Of a stretch of 64,000 bases of DNA, positions 7,877-16,843 are shown one piece after another. Positions within the stretch are counted from its first letter, which is position 1. Each line of letters starts with the position of its first letter. The stretch is from Mycobacterium parascrofulaceum ATCC BAA-614 (GTDB taxonomy: Bacteria; Actinomycetota; Actinomycetes; Mycobacteriales; Mycobacteriaceae). The notes under the pieces were generated by a model. That model was not told the DNA's origin. It ran no database searches and worked only from the letters and a program-made list of their open reading frames with translations. A program made the position numbers and the translations under genes. The stretch spans positions 400,910 through 464,909 of the forward strand of contig NZ_GG770553.1 of the NCBI RefSeq assembly GCF_000164135.1, read 5' to 3'.

Positions 7877-9070
7877 TCAGGGCAAGATGATTCGCAGCCG
7901 CTCCCAGCCGCGCACGGTCGACGTCGAGGCCAGTTGCGCGGTTTCGTAGTCGATGCCCCATTCGGGCCAGCGGTTGAGGAGCTCGTCCAGCGCGACGCGG
8001 CCCTCGAGGCGGGCCAGGTTCGCCCCGAGGCAGTAGTGCACGCCCTTACCGAACGTGATGTGCGAGATGTTGTCGCGGCGGATGTCGTAGGTGTCGGGAT
8101 CGGTGTAGCGGCGGGGATCGCGGTTGGCGGCGCCGAACAACAGCAGCATGGCGCTGCCCGCCGGAACGGTCGTGCCGTAGCACTCGAAATCCCTTGCCAT
8201 CCAGCGGGCGACATGCGGGCCGGTCGGCTCGAATCGTAGCGTCTCGTCGACGGTACGGGTCAGCAGCGACCGGTCCTGGTGGACCGCCCGCCGCTGGTCG
8301 GGATGTTCGGCGAGCACCTTGGCCAGCCAGCCGATCAGCCGGCCGGTCGTCTCGTTGCCCGCCCCGGCGACCACCTGCGTGTAGTGCAGCACCTCCTTGC
8401 GGGTCAGCTTGCGGTGCACCCCGTGCTCGTCGTCGAACTCGACGTTGAGCAGCGTCGTCATCAGGTCGTCGGAGGGGTTCTTGGACCGCCACTGGACATA
8501 GTCGGCGTAAATCCGGCCGTCGGCGATGGAGTCGGCGTCGGCGACCTTCAGCGGGGCGCCCGGCTTGGTGCGCAGGTTCGCGTCGTTGGCGTCGCGCACG
8601 GAAACCTGTTCGGATTCCGGGATTCCCAGCAACATCCCGATCACCCGCATCGGCATCATCGAGGCGAGCTCGGCGATGATGTCGAAGCCCGAGGACCCGA
8701 CGAGCGGGTCCAGGCACCGCACGCAGTATTGCCGAATCTGGTCCTCGAGTTCCGCCATCCGGCGCGGCGTGAACACCCGCGACATCAGGCCGCGCAGCCG
8801 CGTGTGTTCGGGCGGGTCCTGGAACATCATCACCCCGCCGGGCATGTCGAATTTCGACTGGATGAGCTCGAGGATGTCGCTGCGCTTGTTGGAGAACGTC
8901 TCCCAGTTGGCCAGCGCGCGCTCCACGTCGGAGTGCCGTGACAGCGCCCAGAAGTCGTGGCGCTCGTTGTAGTAGATGGGCGCCTCTTCGCGCAGCCGCG
9001 CGTAGGTGGGATACGGGTCGGCGTTGATGTCGACGTCGTAGGGGTCGTAGTAGACGTCCGCCCGGCCCAT
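7877..9070 (-). CDS. Cytochrome P450
   Basis: 397 aa, a normal bacterial P450 length. The I-helix oxygen-binding motif is AGAGNETT, the K-helix is ExxR in ETLRFEP, and the heme loop is FGKGVHYCLG with the thiolate Cys at about residue 347. ATG at 9070 is chosen because GGAGG lies 5 nt upstream; the frame is open to 9385 but that stretch contains the operator palindrome. Mycobacterial P450s of this soluble class hydroxylate sterols, fatty acids or terpenoid compounds with ferredoxin; no ferredoxin gene is adjacent. Regulation by the neighbouring TetR is inferred from the shared operator. Confidence 0.92.
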   Translation of the reverse strand: MGRADVYYDPYDVDINADPYPTYARLREEAPIYYNERHDFWALSRHSDVERALANWETFSNKRSDILELIQSKFDMPGGVMMFQDPPEHTRLRGLMSRVFTPRRMAELEDQIRQYCVRCLDPLVGSSGFDIIAELASMMPMRVIGMLLGIPESEQVSVRDANDANLRTKPGAPLKVADADSIADGRIYADYVQWRSKNPSDDLMTTLLNVEFDDEHGVHRKLTRKEVLHYTQVVAGAGNETTGRLIGWLAKVLAEHPDQRRAVHQDRSLLTRTVDETLRFEPTGPHVARWMARDFECYGTTVPAGSAMLLLFGAANRDPRRYTDPDTYDIRRDNISHITFGKGVHYCLGANLARLEGRVALDELLNRWPEWGIDYETAQLASTSTVRGWERLRIILP

Positions 9071-9091
9071 CGCCACCTCCATCCGCAGCGG

Positions 9092-9109
9092 TTTGGGCGA
9101 TCGCCCAAA
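9092..9109. promoter_or_regulatory. Candidate TetR operator before P450 (perfect 18-bp palindrome)
   Basis: TTTGGGCGA-TCGCCCAAA is perfectly self-complementary and lies 22 bp upstream of the P450 ATG, where a repressor would cover the promoter or transcription start. Its half-site is identical to the inner 8 bp of the palindrome at 7226-7251 upstream of the TetR gene. It lies in the 214-bp spacer between the P450 gene and the divergent rhomboid-like gene. Confidence 0.72.
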
Positions 9110-9284
9110 TCTCGGCGCACCCATGTCTAGCAGCGGGGACGGCGGGCAGTCAAGACACCCGGCCGGGGCGTCCCGGGCGGGGTTGACCCGGCCACCGGTC
9201 CGGATCTGTGAAGATTTCGCGCCCCGGTGTGAAGCCTTCGTTAAGAGCGCGGCATGCCGGCGATCGGACCGGCACCGTGGAGGC

Positions 9285-10094
9285 ATGACGCCCTTCGAGC
9301 CGGCCGCCGCTGTCCCGCGGCCGCGGCTGGAACGGCTCGTTTCGGGCACCGACGTTCGTGCGCGGGCCGACCGCTTGCGGGTCACGGCGGCCTACGCCCT
9401 GATGCTGCTCGCGGTCTCCGTCACGCTGACGGCGCTGGGTCGGCACACCCGGGCCGCGGTCGTCAGGGAGATGAGCACCAACCTGCACAACCTGGCGCAC
9501 GGCCACCTGGGCGCGCTGGTCGGCAGCGCCTTCGTCAGCGATGGCGGCGACGTCTATCTCTGGTTGCCGGGGTTGGTGTGCCTGCTGGCGCTGGGCGAAC
9601 TCATCTGGCGCGGCAGGGGCCTGCTGATCACCTTCGCGGTCGGCCATATCGGCGCCACCGTGATCGTCGCCGTCGGGTTGGTTGCCGCGGTCGAGACCGG
9701 CCGCCTGCCGTTCTCGGTCGCCCGGGCCACCGACGTCGGCATCAGCTACGGCGCGGTGTGCGTGCTGGGCGCCCTGACCGCGTCGATACCGGCGCGCTGG
9801 CGCCCGGCCTGGATCGGTTGGTGGCTCGGCATCGCGGTGGCGGCGACAGTCGACGCGGATTTCACCGCGTTCGGCCACGTGCTCGCCCTGCTGCTCGGCA
9901 TGGCGTTGTCATTCCGGTTGCCGTCCATCCCGCGCTGGACGGGCATGCACGCCGCCCTGCTCGTCGTCGGCGCCGCCTTCGCCTACTTCGTGCTCTCGGG
10001 GTCGTCGCCGTTGGCGGCTCCCGTCGGCGGGTTGACGGGCGCGGTCATCGCGGTGCCGCTCGCCCGTCGGGTCATGCGGTCCACCGCCGCCTGA
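9285..10094 (+). CDS. Rhomboid-like multi-pass membrane protein
   Basis: 269 aa with six to seven hydrophobic segments, for example residues 34-52, 92-106, 113-136, 152-168, 178-190, 196-212 and 222-240. The TM2-like segment NLHNLAHGHLGALVGSAF recalls the rhomboid HN-x-x-H region. A possible catalytic dyad is Ser154 in GISYG and His198 in AFGHVLALLLG, but the canonical GxSG is altered to GISY. ATG at 9285 follows GTGGAGG. Mycobacterial proteins of this type are annotated rhomboid-like, and protease activity is not demonstrated. It is divergent from the P450 gene and ends 4 bp before the convergent DUF2961 gene. Confidence 0.75.
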   Translation: MTPFEPAAAVPRPRLERLVSGTDVRARADRLRVTAAYALMLLAVSVTLTALGRHTRAAVVREMSTNLHNLAHGHLGALVGSAFVSDGGDVYLWLPGLVCLLALGELIWRGRGLLITFAVGHIGATVIVAVGLVAAVETGRLPFSVARATDVGISYGAVCVLGALTASIPARWRPAWIGWWLGIAVAATVDADFTAFGHVLALLLGMALSFRLPSIPRWTGMHAALLVVGAAFAYFVLSGSSPLAAPVGGLTGAVIAVPLARRVMRSTAA

Positions 10095-10098
10095 TCGG

Positions 10099-12129
10099 TC
10101 AGCCCGTCACCGTTTCGACCTGGTAGCGACTCGCCGTCCACGGTGGGGAGTCGGGCGCCGGCGTAAGGGTGATCGTCAGCTGCGCCTTGCCCGCGGTCGC
10201 CGGTGGCGGTAGCAGGTAGGTGTCGTCGAGCCACCGGTGAAAAATGTTGCCGCGCGGCTGTAGCCAGGTTCCGACGGGAACGCCGTCGACGGCGATGTCC
10301 GCCGACTGGAATCCGTCGGCCTGATCCGACGTGCGGCGCAACAGGATGCCACCGTTGCCCGGGTCGATGTCGACGTGGAAGGTGATCGAGGCGTTGGTGG
10401 CGCGGACCGATCCGATCACCGGGCGGGTGTCCTCGGCGCCTTCGTACTGGCTGACCAGCAACTGGTCCGTGGCGTCGCCGTCGGCGTACCCGTGCAGGAG
10501 CCGGCTGACCGGATCGGCGGGCCGGACGTCATCGCCGGGTACAAGCGTCTCGTCGAGTTGGGTATAGAGGAAAGCCGTTGAGCTGTAGTCGGGTTGGACC
10601 ATGTTGCGTTTGCCGTGCTCGATGCCGAAGCGGATCGCGGAGTGGTAGTCGACGGCGTCGGCGAGCATCAGCCGATAGACGGCGACGCAGTAGTCCGCGC
10701 AGCCGCCGCCGGCCGTGCGCCGATCGGGTTGGCCGGTGAGCGGGTCGCTGAAGCGGGTGCCGTCCTTGAAATACCAGCCGCCCTCGTAGAGGTCCTCGGT
10801 GCCGGTGCCGTACCACTGGGGCGACGAGGCGCCGTCGGTGTAGACGCGCTCGGCACCCTCCAGGAAGTAGGGGGCGGCCTCGCTGAACGCCGTCCGGATC
10901 CGGGAGCCCCGGATGGTGTGGCTGACCCCGACGAACTTGCCGTGGCCCCGTTCGTCGGCGAACAGCCAGTCCTGGCCCAGAACCGTCGGCGCGGCGTGCG
11001 AGCGAGCGGTGAAATATCCGGCCCTGCCCTCGGCCAGCGCGGGCGCCCACTCGGCGTCGGGGGCGATCGCCACGTCGCTGTCGATACCGGCCACCGGATC
11101 TTCGGTGGTGTTGATGAGCGTGACGCGAGCCGCGTGGGCGAAAGGCATGGGCCACCATGCCGACAACGCCAACGACCCCTGCGGCCCTGGGATGGCGGCG
11201 AACATCAGCGATCGCACGGTGTCGGCACCCAACCCGGCGCCGAAGAACTCCCCGAGCGGGGAGTCGACCGTCGTCCGGCCGTCGAACTCCATCTGCAGCC
11301 GCAGACCGCTGAGAAGTTGATCCGTCGGCTCGGGCAGCCGCAGACGCAGCGCCGAGATGCTGGCGGGACCGGTCGATTGGGCGACCGTCACACCCGCGCC
11401 CGGGGGGAGCTCGACAACGCGGCTCTCGTGGACCGCCGGGGCCGCCGGTTTGGGGTCGGTGGTTCCCGCCCCGCGCAGCGTGGCGAGCACGTCGAGCGCG
11501 GGGTCGGACGTCGAAAACGTGCTCATGCCGTCGGCCGTGGGGAACTGGCGGTAATCGACGTGGTAGTACTCGAGATTCGCGGCGACGCTGATGCGCATCG
11601 ACTGCCGGTAGGGCATCGGTACCTTGATGTACACCCCGCCCGGCGACTGCGCCGCGTTCGCCACCAACGGCCATTCGAAGGGCGCACCCAGTGCGCCGTC
11701 GACCACCGATTGCAGGGGCGCGTCCAGCACGGTCCGCCCATCCAGTTCGACGCGGACGTTTCCCATCTTGGTCACTTTGCCGCCGTCGCGCGTGAACCAG
11801 ATCGAATCCACCTCGCCGGCGCCGCGATCCTCCGCGACGACGCAGCCGGCGCCGCCGGCCGTCAGGCATCCGCCGGTGCCGTTGTGATTTCCGGTGGAGA
11901 GGTCGAAGTCACCGCCGCTGCGGTCGAAGCTGGAAAACTGCAGGGCTTGGGTGTCGGGACGCAGGTATGGCAACCGGTCCAGCCGGCGGTAGGTGTCCCA
12001 GCCGATCAGCCTTTCAGCCGCGCCGTTGCCGCCGGGCTCCGCCGGCGCGTGCGCCGCCATGGTGACGCCGACCGCCGCGGACAGCGCGAAGGCGGACGCC
12101 ACGCGCCACGCACCCATTACGATCCGCAT
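10099..12129 (-). CDS. Secreted DUF2961-domain protein (possible GH172-type glycoside hydrolase)
   Basis: 676 aa. The signal peptide spans residues 1-31 (VTMAAHAPA-EPGG). The body carries the DUF2961 double jelly-roll pattern, with GEVDSIWFTRDGG, the GGVYIKVPMPYRQSMRI strand and the conserved QWYGTGTEDLYEGGWYF motif holding candidate acidic catalytic residues. DUF2961 proteins are classed as GH172, whose characterised members act on fructofuranose or D-arabinofuranose linkages. In a mycobacterium the arabinan of arabinogalactan or LAM is therefore a plausible substrate, but this is inference. ATG at 12129 is used; an in-frame ATG at 12117 is an alternative. The gene stands alone, convergent with the rhomboid-like gene. 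Confidence 0.82.
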   Translation of the reverse strand: MRIVMGAWRVASAFALSAAVGVTMAAHAPAEPGGNGAAERLIGWDTYRRLDRLPYLRPDTQALQFSSFDRSGGDFDLSTGNHNGTGGCLTAGGAGCVVAEDRGAGEVDSIWFTRDGGKVTKMGNVRVELDGRTVLDAPLQSVVDGALGAPFEWPLVANAAQSPGGVYIKVPMPYRQSMRISVAANLEYYHVDYRQFPTADGMSTFSTSDPALDVLATLRGAGTTDPKPAAPAVHESRVVELPPGAGVTVAQSTGPASISALRLRLPEPTDQLLSGLRLQMEFDGRTTVDSPLGEFFGAGLGADTVRSLMFAAIPGPQGSLALSAWWPMPFAHAARVTLINTTEDPVAGIDSDVAIAPDAEWAPALAEGRAGYFTARSHAAPTVLGQDWLFADERGHGKFVGVSHTIRGSRIRTAFSEAAPYFLEGAERVYTDGASSPQWYGTGTEDLYEGGWYFKDGTRFSDPLTGQPDRRTAGGGCADYCVAVYRLMLADAVDYHSAIRFGIEHGKRNMVQPDYSSTAFLYTQLDETLVPGDDVRPADPVSRLLHGYADGDATDQLLVSQYEGAEDTRPVIGSVRATNASITFHVDIDPGNGGILLRRTSDQADGFQSADIAVDGVPVGTWLQPRGNIFHRWLDDTYLLPPPATAGKAQLTITLTPAPDSPPWTASRYQVETVTG

Positions 12130-12725
12130 GGCGACAAAGCTTACGTTTCCCGGTCTGGTTGGCCCGATTTGGAAGCTTCACGGCGGACCGGTTCCCCGGG
12201 GCCGCCCAGGTGAAATGCATTCAAGCTATTGATAGTTCCGGAAGGGCGGACCAGAATTGGCTTGAGCCGATCCGTCGGTGTGGTCAACGGTGGTCGTGCG
12301 GGTACGCCTGAACGAGTGCACTGGCATGATTGCGTGGGACCCCGGACATACCGACAGACACCTTCGATCGACGATTTCCAGACCGGGAGTACGCATCTTC
12401 TTTTTCTTGAGTACGTTTGGAATTCAGTCGCCGGGGTCTTAGGGGCAGGGCGGATAGCGCATTGCTCCTCCGTTTCCCAAGTTGTCCACGCGGAGAATCT
12501 TGCCGAGATGAATGCAAATCAGTTCCGGCGGCGCCGGATTGAATCACGGCCCAGGCCGTTTCATTCCATGGCCGGCGACGATTCAGCCGCGGCCCAGCCC
12601 CGATCTAATCCGTCGACCCGCGGGCGGCCGCAAATTCGGTGAATCCCATAGCATTCCGCATTGCACTCACGTAATATAACTCCCCTCGGGCGTAATCAGT
12701 TCTCCTCAGGAGATGGGAGTGGTTC
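12130..12725. other. Long spacer without convincing gene
   Basis: About 600 bp of lower and more even GC separate the DUF2961 gene from the small secreted peptide. Open frames on both strands translate to low-complexity, Arg-rich sequence without domains. Near the right end there is TAATAT (12672-12677), a possible -10 element, and the inverted repeat TCTCCT-C-AGGAGA (12701-12713) just before the peptide's ribosome site. A regulatory leader or small RNA could lie here, but nothing specific can be shown. Confidence 0.5.
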
Positions 12726-12854
12726 ATGTCTCGTTTGAAGTACAAAGTTGTTCTCGGCTTGGTCCTGGCCGCCACCGCATTGTCAAGTGCCGGGTGCACG
12801 CTGCCGTCTATCTCGTGCACCGGTTCTCCCACCGGAATCACCTGCACGCCATAG
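12726..12854 (+). CDS. 42-aa Cys-containing secreted peptide/lipopeptide
   Basis: ATG at 12726 follows GGGAG with 6-8 nt spacing. The protein starts MSRLKYKVVLGLVLAATALS, a short basic n-region and hydrophobic h-region, then SSAGC resembling a weak lipobox (Cys24). The mature part has only 19 residues with three Cys and Thr/Pro, ending CTGSPTGITCTP. A second peptide with the same plan is at 60469-60582 on the other strand. A strong hairpin follows the stop. The -10-like element, ribosome site, signal sequence and terminator support a real one-gene transcript. The function is unknown. Confidence 0.68.
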   Translation: MSRLKYKVVLGLVLAATALSSAGCTLPSISCTGSPTGITCTP

Positions 12855-12878
12855 AACTGCCCGGCGACCGCCGGGTTT

Positions 12879-12924
12879 GCGCTGACTGGCACGCCTTACT
12901 TCGCGTAGGCGTGCCAGTCAGCGC
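12879..12924 (+). terminator. Hairpin after small secreted peptide gene
   Basis: A perfect 17-bp stem (12879-12895 with 12908-12924) encloses a 12-nt loop that can itself pair TAC with GTA. It starts 24 bp after the peptide stop. There is no U-tract, as is common for mycobacterial hairpin terminators. It could also stabilise the short mRNA or act as part of a small RNA. Confidence 0.65.
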
Positions 12925-13040
12925 TCCAAGTTCAGCGTCGGCATGGCTAGCCGAAAGCGCCGGTGCGCCAGGCGTGCTCGTCTAACCGACGCATCGCGCT
13001 GTGTTTCCGGCGCTAATGTGCCGGCCAAAGCGGTGCCGCC

Positions 13041-14072
13041 TTACTTTGCGTCTTTCTTCAGGCCCGTATCACGGCTTGGCTGAACGCGTTTAGGCTCGCC
13101 CGGCATCTTCGGGTAATTCGGTGGATACGGCATGTCTCCGAGACCGCGATCCTCATCGGCGTCGGCCATCTCCAGCAATCGCGCGATCGACTGCGTCACG
13201 TCTTCCATTGCGGCCCAGGGGTCTTCGCGCCCCTTCACCAGGTCGGGAACGGTTGCGATGGTGTAATCGTCGGGTTCCGCACCGGCCAGCTCGTCCCAGG
13301 TAAGCGGTGTCGACACCGTCGCGATGGGGGTGGGCCGCACCGAGTAGGCCGACGCCATGGTGCGATCGCGGGCGTTCTGGTTGAAGTCGATGAAGATGCG
13401 CTCGCCGCGCTCTTCCTTCCACCACGACGTGGTGACCGCCTCGGGGGCGCGCCGCTCCACCTCGCGGGCCAGTGCAATGCCGGCGCGGCGCACCTCGACG
13501 AAATCCCAGTCGGTGGCGATCCGCAGGAACACATGGATCCCGCGCCCACCGGAAGTCTTCGGGTACCCCACCAGACCAAGCTCTTCGAGCAACGGCCGCA
13601 GCACGTCGACGGCCACCGTCCGCGCCTGCTCGAAGGCGACTCCCGGCTGCGGATCCAGGTCGATGCGTAACTCGTCAGGATGGTCGGGGTCCGGGCAGCG
13701 CACCTGCCACGGGTGCAACGTGATGGTACCCATCTGTGCCGCCCACACGATCGCCGAGGGGTGCGTCACCTTCAGCGCGTCCGCGGTGCGGCCGGAGGGA
13801 AACGTGACCCGGCAGGTCTGCAGATAGTCGGGATGGTGCTGCGGAATCCGCTTCTGGTAGATCTCCTCGCCGTCGACCCCGTCCGGAAAGCGCTGCAGAT
13901 GGGTGGGCCGGTCACGGAGCGTGTCGAGCATCGGGCCGCCCGCGACGGCGCGGTAGTACTCGACGAGCCGCCGTTTGGTACCTTTCGAGCCCAACTTGGG
14001 GAAATACACCTTGTCCGGATTCGTCAGGCGCACCGCCACACCGTCGACGTCGAGCTCTTCTGCAGCAGCCAT
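13041..14072 (-). CDS. LigD polymerase-domain-like DNA primase/polymerase (PolD family)
   Basis: 343 aa. A stand-alone archaeo-eukaryotic-primase-type polymerase domain like that of LigD. Visible features are DKVYFPKLGSKGTKRRLVEYY near the N-terminus, RPTHLQRFPDGV, and the catalytic Asp pair at 138 and 140 in RIDLDPQPG, with a third motif in ERIFIDFNQNARDRT. These enzymes add ribonucleotides or deoxyribonucleotides at ends or gaps during end-joining or excision repair. The position matches Rv3730c. It is divergent from ligC with 26 bp between starts, so the polymerase and ligase are probably expressed together from a very compact bidirectional promoter. Confidence 0.92.
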   Translation of the reverse strand: MAAAEELDVDGVAVRLTNPDKVYFPKLGSKGTKRRLVEYYRAVAGGPMLDTLRDRPTHLQRFPDGVDGEEIYQKRIPQHHPDYLQTCRVTFPSGRTADALKVTHPSAIVWAAQMGTITLHPWQVRCPDPDHPDELRIDLDPQPGVAFEQARTVAVDVLRPLLEELGLVGYPKTSGGRGIHVFLRIATDWDFVEVRRAGIALAREVERRAPEAVTTSWWKEERGERIFIDFNQNARDRTMASAYSVRPTPIATVSTPLTWDELAGAEPDDYTIATVPDLVKGREDPWAAMEDVTQSIARLLEMADADEDRGLGDMPYPPNYPKMPGEPKRVQPSRDTGLKKDAK

Positions 14073-14098
14073 ACCGAAGATTCCAGCACAATCGCCCT

Positions 14099-15169
14099 AT
14101 GGACTTACCTGTCATGCCGCCGGTGTCGCCCATGCTGGCCAAATCGGTGCGGTCGATCCCGCCGGACGCGTCTTACGAGCCCAAGTGGGACGGATTCCGG
14201 TCCATCTGTTTCCGTGACCGCGACGAAGTGGAGTTGGGCAGCCGCAACGAGCGGCCCATGACCCGGTACTTCCCCGAGTTGGTGGCCGCGGTCCGGGCGG
14301 AGTTGCCCGAGCGTTGCGTGATCGACGGGGAGATCGTCATCGCGACCGACCATGGCCTGGACTTCGAGGCTCTTCAACAGCGCATCCATCCGGCGGATTC
14401 GCGGGTACGGATGCTCGCCGAGGCGACGCCGGCGGCGTTCATCGCCTTCGATTTGCTCGCCCTGGGCGACGACGACTACACGCGCCGGCCGTTCAGCGAG
14501 CGGCGCGCCGCCCTCGTCGACGCGCTGAGCGACTCCGGCCCGTCGGTCCACGTCACGCCGGCCACCACCGACGTCGATGTAGCGCGACGCTGGTTCGACG
14601 AATTCGAGGGCGCCGGTCTCGACGGTGTCATCGCCAAGCCGCTGACCGTCACCTATCAGCCCGACAAGCGCGCCATGTTCAAAATCAAGCACGAGCGGAC
14701 CGCCGACTGTGTGGTCGCCGGCTATCGGGTGCACAAGTCCGGCGGGGATGCGATCGGCTCGCTGCTGCTCGGGCTCTACCAGGACGATGGTCAACTCGCG
14801 TCGGTCGGCGTGATCGGAGCGTTTCCGATGGCCGAACGGCGACGCCTGTTCGCCGAAATGCAGCCGCTGGTGACCGATTTCGACGACCACCCGTGGAACT
14901 GGGCGGCCCATGAAACCGGCGAACGGACCCCCCGCAAGAACGAGTTCTCGCGCTGGAACGCCGGAAAGGATCTCTCGTTCGTGCCGCTGCGACCGGAACG
15001 CGTGGTCGAGGTCCGCTACGACCACATGGAAGGCCGGCGATTTCGCCACACCGCGCAATTCAACCGGTGGCGCCCGGACCGCGACCCGCGTTCGTGCACA
15101 TACGAACAACTCGAACAGCCGGTCACCTTCAGCCTCGGTGACATCGTCCCGGGATTGGGATCCGGCTAG
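14099..15169 (+). CDS. ligC: ATP-dependent DNA ligase LigC
   Basis: 356 aa, the size of mycobacterial LigC. Nucleotidyltransferase motif I has Lys29 in EPKWDGFR, motif III is [11 protein letters not shown], motif IV is [13 protein letters not shown] and motif V is [12 protein letters not shown]; an OB-fold domain follows with [16 protein letters not shown]. Known LigC proteins seal nicks as backup ligases in NHEJ or excision repair. The gene is divergent from the LigD-polymerase-like gene as in M. tuberculosis (Rv3730c/Rv3731). Its TAG lies in a CTAG shared with the convergent HNH gene. ATG at 14099 is the first start in the frame. Confidence 0.95.
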   Translation: MDLPVMPPVSPMLAKSVRSIPPDASYEPKWDGFRSICFRDRDEVELGSRNERPMTRYFPELVAAVRAELPERCVIDGEIVIATDHGLDFEALQQRIHPADSRVRMLAEATPAAFIAFDLLALGDDDYTRRPFSERRAALVDALSDSGPSVHVTPATTDVDVARRWFDEFEGAGLDGVIAKPLTVTYQPDKRAMFKIKHERTADCVVAGYRVHKSGGDAIGSLLLGLYQDDGQLASVGVIGAFPMAERRRLFAEMQPLVTDFDDHPWNWAAHETGERTPRKNEFSRWNAGKDLSFVPLRPERVVEVRYDHMEGRRFRHTAQFNRWRPDRDPRSCTYEQLEQPVTFSLGDIVPGLGSG

Positions 15170-16725
15170 AAGGGCGGCGGCTCGTTGCGTTCGGCGACGT
15201 GAGCGGCGTTGAGCGCGCGCTCGGCGGCGATGCGGCGGGCGCGGTCTTGTTGCCGCGTCCGGCGGCGCTTCGGCATCATGACGCCACGGTCGGCAAGCGG
15301 TCGATATGTCGTTGCCACAGTGGGCCATTCACTCGTCGGCGCGCACAGCGCCGGGAACAGCAGCCGACTGCCCGGCCGGGTGGTGTAGGTCTGTCCGTTC
15401 GGCGATGTCCACACGACGGTGCCGTCCGGCCGTTGCTCGTCGCGCCACCCCGTCCAGAAGGTCTTCAGAAGGTGATGTTTTCGGCACAGACATTTGAGAT
15501 TCGACGCGTGGGTGGCGCCGAACGGATAGGGCACCGTGTGGTCGATATCGGCGAACTCGGCGGGTCGATCGCAGCCGGGGAACCGGCACGTCATGTCCCG
15601 GCATCGGATGAAGCGCTCCAACTCCGCCGACGGGCGATAACCGAGTTCGGGGGCTGCGTCGCCGGGGTGGCGCACCGGCCGAACCTTCGCGCCGCCCCGG
15701 ATCAGCTCGGCGACCTGCGCCGGCGATATCATGCCGCCGCCGGTGATCAACGCCGGTGGTCGGGCTTCCGGGACGTCCGGCTCGGGATCGGGCGTCAGCG
15801 CCTCGGCGAGGGTGGTCTGATCCGTGATGGGCGTGCGGGCCGGTTCGCCGGCCGTGTGCGGGTCGGGGGCGGCGTCGAGCACCGAAGCGTCCGCAACGAC
15901 GTGGACGACCACGCCGGTCGCCCGCGCGTCCCCGTCGGCGGCCGCCGGGCAGTCCGCGTTGGCGCAGCCACACGCGAGTCGGTCCGCGCCGGCCGCCAGC
16001 GCACCCAGCGCGTCGGCGCGGCGCTGGGCAACGGTGCGCGGATCGTCCTCGCACACGTCGTGAGCCATCTGCAACAGGCGCCGGTCCAGCATGGCCGCGT
16101 CGTGCGTGTAGAGCCGCCCCCACAAGGCCGCTGTCCCCGACTCGTCGGCCGATTGGTCGATGACGACGTCGCGGCTGCGGGCGCTGGCGCGGGTCCTCCT
16201 CAGGGCGGCCGGATCGTAGCGGTCCACCACCGCGTCGATGGCCTGCGCGGTCTTGTTGACCGACATCGGCCCGAAACGCTTCGCGTCTTCGGCCAGCGTG
16301 GCATCGATCAATTGCAGTGTCTCGGCGTCCTTCACCAGGTCGGTGTGCCAGACGATGGTCGCCGCAAGCCGAGCACTGATCGTGCCCTCGGCAAAGAGCG
16401 CCGCCACCTGCGGGAGCCGGTTGCGCAGCGCGGCGGCCAGGTACATCTGACCGGAGGCCATGGCGTGGCTGATGTTTTGTGCCGCGGCGACCTCGGCGGC
16501 CATCACATCCCAGTTGTCGCACGACCAGTGGGCCGAGATGGTGGGCCCATCGGCGCGGCGGTGGACGAGCTCGGCGATGGCCGCCAACCGGTGCGCCGCG
16601 GCCACCGCCTCGACCCGCGCGCACGTGGCGATCGCGGCCGCCACGTCTGTATCGTCGGCGCGCGCCAGCTCCTCGACGGTCGGCACTGAGCACTCGAACA
16701 TACTTTCGATATTAGTACCGGTCAT
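15166..16725 (-). CDS. DUF222 and HNH endonuclease-domain protein (13E12-type)
   Basis: 519 aa. An N-terminal helical DUF222 region covers roughly residues 25-300, and a C-terminal HNH domain reads [41 protein letters not shown], with Cys and His residues that would bind zinc. These mycobacterial 13E12-repeat-related proteins are numerous per genome and their role is unknown; a mobile-element origin is often suggested. The start is ambiguous: ATG 16725 is used, GTG 16743 and ATG 16701 are possible. The spacer to the next gene is divergent. The stop overlaps that of ligC within CTAG. Confidence 0.9.
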   Translation of the reverse strand: MTGTNIESMFECSVPTVEELARADDTDVAAAIATCARVEAVAAAHRLAAIAELVHRRADGPTISAHWSCDNWDVMAAEVAAAQNISHAMASGQMYLAAALRNRLPQVAALFAEGTISARLAATIVWHTDLVKDAETLQLIDATLAEDAKRFGPMSVNKTAQAIDAVVDRYDPAALRRTRASARSRDVVIDQSADESGTAALWGRLYTHDAAMLDRRLLQMAHDVCEDDPRTVAQRRADALGALAAGADRLACGCANADCPAAADGDARATGVVVHVVADASVLDAAPDPHTAGEPARTPITDQTTLAEALTPDPEPDVPEARPPALITGGGMISPAQVAELIRGGAKVRPVRHPGDAAPELGYRPSAELERFIRCRDMTCRFPGCDRPAEFADIDHTVPYPFGATHASNLKCLCRKHHLLKTFWTGWRDEQRPDGTVVWTSPNGQTYTTRPGSRLLFPALCAPTSEWPTVATTYRPLADRGVMMPKRRRTRQQDRARRIAAERALNAAHVAERNEPPPF

Positions 16726-16843
16726 GAACTCAACCCCCGACACGCCCCACTCGAGGTGCCGGCCTGTGGATCAAGTCCCAACTGTGGACAACCGCCGCCG
16801 CGCGCGCGTTTAACGGCCGCGCAGAGCGGGCACGCGACCTGAC

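Noticed and set aside
9071..9385. N-terminal extension of the first P450
   Set aside because: It contains the operator palindrome and reads as non-domain sequence; GGAGG precedes the ATG at 9070.
10594..12213. 539-codon frame opposite the DUF2961 gene
   Set aside because: It is the complementary shadow of a clearly coding high-GC gene; it lacks any recognisable motif.
12229..12642. 137-codon open frame in the long spacer
   Set aside because: Translation is Arg-rich with no domain, signal or hydrophobic pattern, there is no ribosome site, and base composition at wobble positions is not gene-like.
15199..16689. 496-codon frame opposite the HNH gene
   Set aside because: Antisense shadow; the HNH/DUF222 motifs on the other strand decide the coding strand.
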